This document shows, one piece after another, positions 1 through 5,651 of a stretch of DNA of 5,755 bases. A program made the position numbers and the translations under genes. The notes under the pieces are model-generated. The model saw only the letters and a program-made list of their open reading frames with translations, was not told the origin of the DNA and did no database searches. How positions within the stretch are numbered: the stretch's first letter is position 1; each line of letters begins with the position of its first letter. Origin of the DNA: a bacterium (GTDB lineage Bacteria; Patescibacteriota; Minisyncoccia; Phycocordibacterales; UBA6065). Where the stretch lies: contig JAUSGU010000035.1 of assembly GCA_030648825.1 (NCBI GenBank), positions 1 through 5,755 of the forward strand, given 5' to 3'.

Positions 1-128
1 TTAATGGGTTAAATAAGCTAGGTGCTGATTTTTGGAAAGGAACAAATAAAAATGGTGCAAAGAGGTTTGGGACCGGAATGGGTGCTTATGCTGAATTAGC
101 TAAGTTTGTTCTTAAAAACATCAGTTAA
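1..128 (+). CDS. 3' end of an unrecognised gene (partial at left edge)
   Basis: An open frame enters from the left edge; its first full codon is at base 3 and it ends at TAA 126-128. The visible 41 residues start NGLNKLGADFWKG and end AELAKFVLKNIS. They include a glycine-rich basic stretch (KRFGTGMGAYAE) and a C-terminal hydrophobic helix-like end. I do not recognise the family. The stop lies only 4 bases before the ATG of the next gene, so the two are very probably co-transcribed and perhaps functionally coupled. The AT-rich composition matches the two following genes. That it is coding is inferred from the unbroken frame, this tight spacing and a plausible soluble-protein composition. It could instead be a chance frame in 128 bases. 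Confidence 0.6.
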   Translation, partial: NGLNKLGADFWKGTNKNGAKRFGTGMGAYAELAKFVLKNIS

Positions 129-132
129 TAAA

Positions 133-498
133 ATGGCAGAATTACATGAGTCTGTCTTGGTGAATTGTAGGAATAAGTTTGTCAAAAAAGGGTGGCATGA
201 ACACAAAACTCCCATTCATGGTTATCGACCAGATCTATTTATTCAAAGATTCAGTAAGGAAGATCGAGTGATTGAAGAAATTATTTTGGAAGCAGAAATT
301 CAATCAACACTACATACGGATCATACCGCTGAACAGTTAGGTTATATTCATGAATATATAGTAAGACAAACAAAGAAAAAAATTATCGTGAAAGGATTTC
401 TCGCAATACCTAAAGGGAAAAAAGTTTTAACCATAGCCGAGATGTTCTTATACTCTCAATTTCCTGGCGATGATACAATAAAAATTATACAAATTTAA
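133..498 (+). CDS. Small PD-(D/E)XK-like nuclease candidate (hypothetical, 121 aa)
   Basis: A 121-residue soluble protein with no membrane segment. I chose the ATG at 133. An in-frame TTG at 106 would overlap the preceding gene by 23 bases, whereas 133 leaves a 4-base gap. The layout resembles the core of a PD-(D/E)XK nuclease: an N-terminal helix with E4 and E6, then G30-Y-R-P33-D34 at the start of a strand (LFIQRF). After a charged turn comes a strand ILEAEIQS holding E53 and E55. Then follow H61-T-x-H64-T-x-x-Q68-L and a helix with Y71 and Y75. BamHI is a known family member that uses Asp...Glu-x-Glu instead of Asp...Glu-x-Lys, with similar Asp-to-Glu spacing (17 residues there, 19 here). 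The function is therefore inferred from motif layout only; it may be an inactive or unrelated alpha/beta fold. The target is unknown. Neighbours are an unrecognised gene immediately upstream and an acidic protein gene 43 bases downstream. Confidence 0.6.
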   Translation: MAELHESVLVNCRNKFVKKGWHEHKTPIHGYRPDLFIQRFSKEDRVIEEIILEAEIQSTLHTDHTAEQLGYIHEYIVRQTKKKIIVKGFLAIPKGKKVLTIAEMFLYSQFPGDDTIKIIQI

Positions 499-541
499 GC
501 TAGTTGATTTTCTTTTCTATTCGATCAAAGATCACTAGTAT

Positions 542-817
542 ATGGATATTAGTCGTGAACTAGCTATCACAATATTAAAATATCTTGATAAGAATAAGGA
601 TTTTTATTTTCCTTTTTTGGTAATGAATCGAGAGTATACTCCGGAAGACGATGATTTTGTCGAAATTGAACCGTGTGAATGGGAAACTATTGAAGAAGAT
701 GAGGATTACAAAACTTTTCAACTATGGGAAAATTTGCAGAATTTGGATATTGATACATTAAAATTAATGGCGAAAGGATTTATAGAAAAAATCACAAATG
801 AAATGTATTCTAATTAA
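542..817 (+). CDS. Acidic hypothetical protein (91 aa)
   Basis: A 91-residue protein of unknown function with no signal peptide or membrane helix. It starts at ATG 542 and has no visible Shine-Dalgarno sequence. It has 23 Asp/Glu against 9 Lys/Arg (net about -14). The acidic residues are concentrated in residues 31-55, which contain runs such as PEDDD and EEDED. Helical, amphipathic ends (ISRELAITILKYLDKN and TLKLMAKGFIEKITNEM) flank this acidic middle. It lies 43 bases downstream of the nuclease-like gene on the same strand and shares its AT-rich composition, so it is probably in the same unit. An acidic partner beside a nuclease-like protein could be an inhibitor or immunity factor, but nothing in the sequence proves this. 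Its TAA stop (815-817) overlaps the stop codon of the opposing SEDS gene (814-816). Confidence 0.65.
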   Translation: MDISRELAITILKYLDKNKDFYFPFLVMNREYTPEDDDFVEIEPCEWETIEEDEDYKTFQLWENLQNLDIDTLKLMAKGFIEKITNEMYSN

Positions 818-1959
818 ATCCCCAAAAATTCGTTTTTGGTTTCTTCTCTGTGCACCGCTCTCATGGATCGTCTGTAAGATTCCAAAATTCCCAGAGCCAA
901 AAAAGATGTGACCAGATGTGATCCGCCGTATGAAACAAAAGGCAGTGTGATACCAGTTACGGGCAAAAGTCCCATATTGGTGCCTATATTTATGACAAAA
1001 TGACTCATAAACAACACGGCCAATCCCAAACCATAGAGAATTTCAAAATTTGTGGCGCCACGACGGGCGTTCGCTATGATACGCCAAATGAGCAGACCGA
1101 AAACACCGAAAAATATAATCACACCGATAAAACCCCACTCTTCGGCAAAAGCGGCGAAAATAAAATCCGTCTGGTATTCCGGCAAAAATTTTAATTTTGA
1201 CTGAGTGCCATAGCCAATGCCTTTGCCAAAAATTTCACCAGACCCCACGGCTATCATGGACTGATACGCGTTATAGCCTGTTCCCCGAATGTCCTCTTGG
1301 GGATGGAGAAAAGAAACGATTCGAGTTTTTTGATAATCTTTGAAACCAAAATTCCAGAGCAAAGCGAGCGATATGAGAACGCAAGAAGACAAGACCGCTA
1401 TATGTTTTTTTGATATGCCGGAAACCAAAACCATGCCAAACCAGACACAAAAAACCGCTACCGCTCCGCCAAAGTCCGGTTGTAGAGCAATGAGTACAAA
1501 GAGAATGAGAGCATACAGACCGGAAATGATGATATGGCGGATGTTGGCGATTTCTATATGTCGGCGGGAGAAATATTTTGCCAGAATGAAAATGAGGAGC
1601 ACTTTGGCTATGTCGGTCGGCTGAAAAGTGAAAAAGCCCAGAGAAAGCCAGCTTTGGGCCCCTTTTATGGTTTTGGCAACCAAAAACAAAAGCCCGAGGA
1701 CACCTAAAAGCGTTCCGAAGAGAGAAATGAGCACTTCCGTCCGCCGCAAAAAAGACCAATCAAAAAAACTGGCGGCAAAAAAGATGGCCAGAGAGACGCC
1801 GAACCAAACAATCTGCTTTTCAAAAAAATAATTGTCACCCACGAACGAATTCATGGTTATCAGTCCGAATAAAACCAGAACGGACGCGGAGGATAGCATC
1901 ACCCAGTCCACATGAGTCCGCGTCAAACGCAGGGAAATATTTTTTATGATGGGAGACAT
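814..1959 (-). CDS. rodA: SEDS-family peptidoglycan glycosyltransferase (RodA/FtsW type)
   Basis: A 381-residue integral membrane protein with about ten hydrophobic segments. These lie near residues 17-39, 48-67, 75-97, 116-130, 143-160, 162-180, 186-203, 275-292, 305-328 and 333-360. SEDS proteins polymerise lipid II into glycan strands at the cytoplasmic membrane, together with a class B penicillin-binding protein. Family signatures are clear: QP at 113-114, QPDFGG at 160-165, and GYNAYQS followed by a glycine-rich VGSGEIFGKGIGYGTQS. Further on are FLPEYQTDFIFA, with D265 at the position of the essential Asp of RodA (D262 in E. coli), and NMGLLPVTGITLPFVSYGGS at 328-347. The length and the extracellular loop before D265 suit RodA better than FtsW, but the two are hard to separate without a tree. 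The QPSE motif common in the family reads QPTD here. The gene starts at ATG 1959, 60 bases after the preceding gene, with no Shine-Dalgarno. No cognate PBP is in the window. Confidence 0.93.
   Translation of the reverse strand: MSPIIKNISLRLTRTHVDWVMLSSASVLVLFGLITMNSFVGDNYFFEKQIVWFGVSLAIFFAASFFDWSFLRRTEVLISLFGTLLGVLGLLFLVAKTIKGAQSWLSLGFFTFQPTDIAKVLLIFILAKYFSRRHIEIANIRHIIISGLYALILFVLIALQPDFGGAVAVFCVWFGMVLVSGISKKHIAVLSSCVLISLALLWNFGFKDYQKTRIVSFLHPQEDIRGTGYNAYQSMIAVGSGEIFGKGIGYGTQSKLKFLPEYQTDFIFAAFAEEWGFIGVIIFFGVFGLLIWRIIANARRGATNFEILYGLGLAVLFMSHFVINIGTNMGLLPVTGITLPFVSYGGSHLVTSFLALGILESYRRSMRAVHREETKNEFLGI
822..839. terminator. Weak hairpin at the convergent gene junction, possible terminator
   Basis: A perfect 7-bp stem CCAAAAA/TTTTTGG (822-828 with 833-839) encloses the loop TTCG, five bases after the stop of the + strand gene. 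On the + strand it is followed by the pyrimidine-rich TTTCTTCTCT, so it could end the + strand transcript. It lies inside the last codons of the opposing SEDS gene, and no other hairpin is visible at the junction. The stem is mostly A-T, and the following tract is not a clean U-run, so it is a weak candidate. Confidence 0.3.
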
Positions 1960-2019
1960 TTTTTCGGTTCAAGTTTTGGTGGAACGTGCCGGCAATTTTT
2001 GTTTGTTTTGATTTTCGGT

Positions 2020-2772
2020 TTAATGCGCCACAAACAAAACTTCTTTGCGGACTGCCGGTCGCGGAAAAGCCGACGGCCAAGTAAAATAAAAAGTTTCGGT
2101 CTGTCGCGGAGCGATCCGATCAATGCGGGTTTTTGAAAAAGCCATGCGGTTGTCGGCGGAGTCGTAAATAATGATAAAAGCGTCCAGAGATGAAAGGGTC
2201 AAATCGGTTGAATCGTTTGAAACTTTGACTTCCGCCGTAGGCGTTTCGCTCTGTTCCAGATCTATGGAGATAATTCGGGGATTGGGAACCGATTTGCCGA
2301 GCTTCCAATCGGAAACTTCGCCGAATTCAAAAGTGGTTTTCAGAGGAATCCTCTGGCCCGTTCTCACACCACCTTCAAATATGGCGAATTTTTGCCCTGT
2401 CGGCACTAAAGTTTTACCTTTTTTCTCCGCTATCAATAACCCCGCGGAATCATATAATCTGAAAGTGTAACCGACGGCTGACGCGTATACAGATTGATTT
2501 GGATTCTCCGCATAAGCCAGCGCGTTGTAGACGCCGGGAGTAACCGATGCGGAGTAGCTCCACAGCGCGCGTGGCGCGACAAAATCCGCCGGACAGAGCT
2601 TGACACAGGTGCCACCGCAATCTATACCTCTCTCGCTTCCGTTTTGCCGGCCGTCCGCGCATGTCGGAGCTTTATAAAAAAACAAAAACCCAGGCAAACC
2701 GACGGCAAAAACTGCCAATACGACAAAAGCCAAAAAATAGCCAAATCTGCGCTTTGTGGACCAGGATGCCAT
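2020..2772 (-). CDS. Membrane-anchored extracytoplasmic protein with Cys motif and two Ig-like repeats
   Basis: A 250-residue protein that I do not recognise by name. I chose ATG 2772; an in-frame TTG at 2790 lies in the promoter-like sequence and is less likely. A basic N-terminus (KRR at 7-9) precedes one hydrophobic segment (about 11-33). This suggests an uncleaved signal anchor with the rest outside the membrane. Directly after it is a cysteine motif C38-x-D-G-x-x-N-G-x-E ... D51-C52-G-G-x-C56-x-x-x-C60, which suggests disulfides or metal (Ca2+-type) binding. The remainder is beta-rich and internally repeated: FRLYDSAG (104-111) with a following VPTGQ, and FIIIYDSAD (199-207) with a following APRQ. 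These are probably two Ig/FN3-like sandwiches. It lies between pilC and rodA, so a role at the cell surface or with the pilus or wall machinery is possible but unproven. It carries no prepilin motif, so it is not a pilin. Confidence 0.8.
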   Translation of the reverse strand: MASWSTKRRFGYFLAFVVLAVFAVGLPGFLFFYKAPTCADGRQNGSERGIDCGGTCVKLCPADFVAPRALWSYSASVTPGVYNALAYAENPNQSVYASAVGYTFRLYDSAGLLIAEKKGKTLVPTGQKFAIFEGGVRTGQRIPLKTTFEFGEVSDWKLGKSVPNPRIISIDLEQSETPTAEVKVSNDSTDLTLSSLDAFIIIYDSADNRMAFSKTRIDRIAPRQTETFYFTWPSAFPRPAVRKEVLFVAH

Positions 2773-2780
2773 GTGTCGTA

Positions 2781-2786
2781 AGTATA
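2781..2786 (-). promoter_or_regulatory. -10-like TATACT just upstream of the Cys-motif gene
   Basis: On the - strand the hexamer TATACT ends 8 bases before the ATG at 2772. A start about 7 bases downstream of it would give an almost leaderless mRNA, consistent with no Shine-Dalgarno being visible before this gene. No good -35 is seen: the hexamer 17 bases upstream reads TGTAAC. The -10 is therefore plausible but weakly supported. Confidence 0.3.
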
Positions 2787-2797
2787 ACAAAAAGTTC

Positions 2798-2944
2798 TAC
2801 TACGTTACAGTTTACAGACGGAAGAAAGTATACGAGTGGAGACGCCTGAGGCCTGACGAGGCCGAAGCCGAGGACATTTTCTAGCAAGAAAATGTCCGTG
2901 CTCCGCGAGTATACTTTCTTCCGTCTCTCTACAGTGACATAGAA
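2798..2944. repeat. Large nested inverted repeat filling the pilC-downstream spacer
   Basis: A near-palindrome centred around 2871. The perfect arms are the 18-mer AGACGGAAGAAAGTATAC at 2816-2833 and its exact reverse complement at 2909-2926. Outside them, imperfect complementarity with mismatches and one G-T pair continues to about 2798 and 2944. Inside, after a short mismatch, GGAG (2838-2841) pairs with CTCC (2901-2904). The core holds two further hairpins: GGCCT-GACG-AGGCC (2850-2863) and an 11-bp stem at 2872-2897. Residues 2838-2870 are about 73% G+C, unlike the rest. The element begins right after the pilC stop (2945-2947) and ends about 25 bases before the next start. It could be a terminator/attenuator, an mRNA-stabilising structure, or a small non-autonomous mobile element; the sequence alone does not decide. 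Confidence 0.85.
2872..2897. repeat. Inner perfect 11-bp hairpin
   Basis: GGACATTTTCT (2872-2882), loop AGCA, then the exact complement AGAAAATGTCC (2887-2897). It sits at the centre of the larger inverted repeat. It is not followed by a T-run on either strand, so it is not a classical intrinsic terminator by itself. Confidence 0.85.
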
Positions 2945-4153
2945 TTACGAAATATTCGCGGAGATGTTGTATATGGGAATGAGCACGGAAGCCAGGAGAA
3001 AACCGACGCCGAGGCCGAGCAGAACGATCATAATCGGCTCTATCAAATCCACCAGAGTATCCACGGCATTGACTACTTCCCTGTCGTAAAAATCGGAGAG
3101 GGTTTTCAAAATACTGCCGAGTTCGCCCGATTCCTCGCCCACTTTTATCATCTGAATCATGATGCCCGGAATAATTCTCTTTTCAGCCAGAGCGTCGGAG
3201 ACGGAACGACCGCCTTTGACCGCTTCCATAGCATCAATGAGAGCTCTCTTGTAAATTTCATTACTGACGACTTCCGAAGTGATCTCCAATGCCCGGACCA
3301 TAGGAATACCCGAGACGAGCATGGTGTTCATATTGTCCGATATGCGCGATAGATAGAGTTTCTGATAGAGATTCTTTACGAAAGGAATTTTGATTTTGAT
3401 ATCGTCCAGAGAGAGCCTGCCCGCGGGAGTTTTCAAAAATCGGTAGAGAAAGAAACCGCCGATGACCACTGCCGCCAGAATAAATACGCCGTATGTCACG
3501 AAAAAATGAGAGAGGCCAATGACGATTTTGGTGTATATGGGAACTTCTTGGCCGGAATCGGTGAGAATGGTGGAAATTTTTGGGATGACGACCGTGAGCA
3601 TGAGGATCATGACAACCACGAAAGTGAATACAACAAAGGCGGGATATATGAGAGCGTTCCGCGCTTTGGAGTTGACTTCATAAGACCTGTCCAAATGGTC
3701 GGCCAAAAAGATAAATACCTGATCCAGCTTGCCGGACTCTTCGCCAGAGCGCACCATATTCACATAAAACTCGGAAAACACTTTCGGGTGCTTTGCCAGA
3801 GCTTTTGATATGGCGCTACCCGCCTGCAAGTCGTCCGCCACGGCCGTGAGAGTCTTTGCCAGCATGAGGTTTTCTGTTTCGCTAGCCAGTAGACGAAAAA
3901 CCCGCAGAGCGGACACTTGAGCGGCAAACAGAGTGGCGAGCTGACGGGACAAGACGACGACGTCTTTGTTTGAAACGCGAGAAAACATGGAAAAATCCTT
4001 CTGGAAAAAAGATTTTTTGTCGGCAGGATTTATGGATTCTATAACCAATCCACGCCTCTGGAGAGAAGAAATGGCCACCTCCAAAGTTATGGCGTCAATG
4101 GAGCCTCTGTTCTCGCTTCCCTTTTGGTCTATAGCTTTATAATTGAAGAGCAT
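2945..4153 (-). CDS. pilC: Type IV pilus inner-membrane platform protein PilC (GspF family)
   Basis: A 402-residue polytopic inner-membrane protein, the usual size for PilC/GspF. It is the platform that couples the cytoplasmic ATPases PilB and PilT to pilin insertion and removal. The N-terminus (FNYKAIDQKG...GSIDA) is the typical start of the family. Two T2SSF domains follow, near 66-191 and 268-392. Each carries the same GEESG signature (137-141 and 339-343), with the context MVRSGEESGKLDQVF and MIKVGEESGELGSIL. Hydrophobic segments lie near 169-190, 217-239 and 371-393, matching the three-helix topology. The start is ATG 4153, 18 bases after the pilT stop, preceded by A-rich AAAAAGAAA and no proper Shine-Dalgarno. 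It is the last motor gene before the inverted repeat. PilC and the type II secretion GspF share this fold; the adjacent pilT indicates a pilus. Confidence 0.96.
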   Translation of the reverse strand: MLFNYKAIDQKGSENRGSIDAITLEVAISSLQRRGLVIESINPADKKSFFQKDFSMFSRVSNKDVVVLSRQLATLFAAQVSALRVFRLLASETENLMLAKTLTAVADDLQAGSAISKALAKHPKVFSEFYVNMVRSGEESGKLDQVFIFLADHLDRSYEVNSKARNALIYPAFVVFTFVVVMILMLTVVIPKISTILTDSGQEVPIYTKIVIGLSHFFVTYGVFILAAVVIGGFFLYRFLKTPAGRLSLDDIKIKIPFVKNLYQKLYLSRISDNMNTMLVSGIPMVRALEITSEVVSNEIYKRALIDAMEAVKGGRSVSDALAEKRIIPGIMIQMIKVGEESGELGSILKTLSDFYDREVVNAVDTLVDLIEPIMIVLLGLGVGFLLASVLIPIYNISANIS

Positions 4154-4171
4154 AGTGTTTCTTTTTATATT

Positions 4172-5239
4172 TTATATGAGCCTTTCCAGAATTTTTGGAT
4201 TTGGCGAATAGAGATAAGCATTTTCGGCCGTTATTTCGCCTCTCCTCACGAGCTCGGCCAGAGAGCGGTTCATATCTATCATACCTTGATCGAGACCAGT
4301 TTCTATGACTGTGTTTATCTCATGCACTCTCTTTTCGCGGATGAGATTGGCCACAGCCGCGTTTGAAATGAGCAGTTCGTAGGCGGGAATCAATCCTCCG
4401 GAAATGCGGGGAATGAGGCGTTGGGAGAAAATACCGGTGAGAGTGCTGGCGAGCTGGATGCGAATCTGATCCTGCTGACCAGCCGGAAAAGAGTCAATGA
4501 TGCGGTTGATGGTCTGAGCGGCGTTGTTTGTATGGAGAGTGGAGAGCACCAGATGGCCGGTCTCGGCGGCTGTTACTGCAGTGGCTATGGTATCAATGCT
4601 CCTCATTTCGCCTATGAGAATGACATCCACGTCCTGCCTGAAAACGCTCCGCAGAGCGGTACTAAAATCCAGAGTGTCTATGCGCACTTCCCTCTGATCT
4701 ATGACGGATTTCTTCTGCTCGTATATGTATTCAATCGGATCTTCTATAGTGATGATGTGTTCCGCGCGATTTTCGTTGATGCGCTCAACCATAGCGGCCA
4801 GAGTGGTCGTCTTGCCGTGACCTACCGGACCGACTACAAGGAAAAATCCTTGCTGTTTTTCACAGAATGTTTGCAAGGCGGGGGGCAGATTGAGTTCGTC
4901 GAAATCGCGAATTTTCTTTGGAATGAGACGGAAAGCAAAAGATACTGTCCCCTGCTGGAAATAACCGTTGCCTCTGAAACGAGCTTTGTCTCTGTAATTG
5001 TATGAAAAATCTATCTCTTTGTTTTTCAGAAAAAGTTCTCTGTCCTCCGGCGACAAAACAGTAGACATAAATCCCAGGGTGTCTTCTTTGGTGAGAATTT
5101 TGCGATTCATGAGAGGCACCAAAAAACTGGCCACGCGGATGGTAGGATATCGGCCTTCGCAGAGATGGAGATCGGAAGCGGACTCTTTTGCCACGATGTC
5201 TATCAAATCCTCAAATTCTTTTTTATAGTCTAGGGCCAT
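4172..5239 (-). CDS. pilT: Type IV pilus retraction ATPase PilT
   Basis: A 355-residue cytoplasmic hexameric ATPase of the secretion ATPase superfamily, which powers pilus disassembly and retraction. The N-terminal PAS-like domain occupies about 1-110 (ASDLHLCEGRYPTIRV is the usual opening). Walker A is GPVGHGKTT at 137-145 with K143. The Asp box is ITIEDPIEY at 163-171, Walker B is DVILIGEMR at 205-213 with E211, and the His box is GHLVLSTLHTNNA with H229 and H236. The PilT-specific AIRNLIRE motif appears as AVANLIRE (295-302), which distinguishes it from PilB. Length is normal. The chosen start, ATG 5239, lies inside the last codons of the receiver gene (17-base overlap), which suggests translational coupling. 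The peptide begins MALDYKKEFEDLID as expected for PilT. All core catalytic motifs are intact. Confidence 0.97.
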   Translation of the reverse strand: MALDYKKEFEDLIDIVAKESASDLHLCEGRYPTIRVASFLVPLMNRKILTKEDTLGFMSTVLSPEDRELFLKNKEIDFSYNYRDKARFRGNGYFQQGTVSFAFRLIPKKIRDFDELNLPPALQTFCEKQQGFFLVVGPVGHGKTTTLAAMVERINENRAEHIITIEDPIEYIYEQKKSVIDQREVRIDTLDFSTALRSVFRQDVDVILIGEMRSIDTIATAVTAAETGHLVLSTLHTNNAAQTINRIIDSFPAGQQDQIRIQLASTLTGIFSQRLIPRISGGLIPAYELLISNAAVANLIREKRVHEINTVIETGLDQGMIDMNRSLAELVRRGEITAENAYLYSPNPKILERLI

Positions 5240-5633
5240 TGGCGGTTTTCTTTGCGTTATAAATTTTTTCGACCTCTCTCAAAACTTCGCTGGGAATAGT
5301 CGCCGCCTTGACGATATAGCCCTCAACATTGAGACGTTTGGCTTCCTCTATATCCGACGACTGGCTCTGATTGGTGAGCATGACCACTACCGCGTCCGAA
5401 GCCAATTTTTCGGTCCGCATGATTTTGAGCAGTTCTAGTCCGGTCATGCGTGGCATGATGATGTCAAGCAAAATGATGTCTGGCGAGGCTCCGGCGCGCA
5501 GTTTTTCCAGAGCTACTTCCGAGCCGATAGTAGTATCAACATCATAGCCGTTATTGGCAAACTTGAGTGAATACATACCAAGCAAAAATTTGTCATCGTC
5601 CACTATCAATACTTTTATATTTTTCTTTTCCAT
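5223..5633 (-). CDS. Stand-alone CheY-like response regulator receiver
   Basis: A 136-residue single receiver domain with no output domain. I chose ATG 5633 because IKVLIVDDD then follows five residues in. An upstream GTG at 5690 would run into the pilB coding end and add a non-conserved tail. The acid pocket is D12-D13, and the phospho-acceptor is D57 (LLDIIMPRMTG). The switch Thr is T87 (VVMLTNQ) and the conserved Lys is K109 (YIVKA). These three fall at the same numbers as in E. coli CheY. The Pro that usually follows the Lys is Ala here. Placed between pilB and pilT, it probably transmits a phosphorylation signal to the pilus motor, as pilus-associated receivers such as PilG/PilH do. That target is inferred; no histidine kinase is in the window. 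The gene starts 32 bases after the pilB stop and overlaps pilT by 17 bases. Confidence 0.93.
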   Translation of the reverse strand: MEKKNIKVLIVDDDKFLLGMYSLKFANNGYDVDTTIGSEVALEKLRAGASPDIILLDIIMPRMTGLELLKIMRTEKLASDAVVVMLTNQSQSSDIEEAKRLNVEGYIVKAATIPSEVLREVEKIYNAKKTANGPRL

Positions 5634-5651
5634 TATGATTTTTATTATGAT

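Noticed and set aside
106..132. TTG start for the nuclease-like gene
   Set aside because: It would overlap the preceding gene; ATG 133 gives a 4-base gap and a natural N-terminus.
500..538. Imperfect inverted repeat CTAGTTGAT / ATCACTAG between the two small + strand genes
   Set aside because: Eight pairs with a bulge and a 22-base loop, no T-run; too weak to call a terminator or operator.
1271..1759. 162-codon - strand frame inside rodA in another frame
   Set aside because: It lies within the SEDS gene; the product is rich in His, Ser, Phe and Arg, as expected of an out-of-frame reading of membrane-protein codons.
2773..2790. TTG start adding six residues to the Cys-motif protein
   Set aside because: ATG 2772 gives a typical basic N-terminus before the anchor, and the extra bases contain a -10-like sequence.
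4421..5005. Long 194-codon + strand frame opposite pilT
   Set aside because: It is entirely antisense to a strongly conserved gene with all motor motifs; the translated product has no recognisable features.
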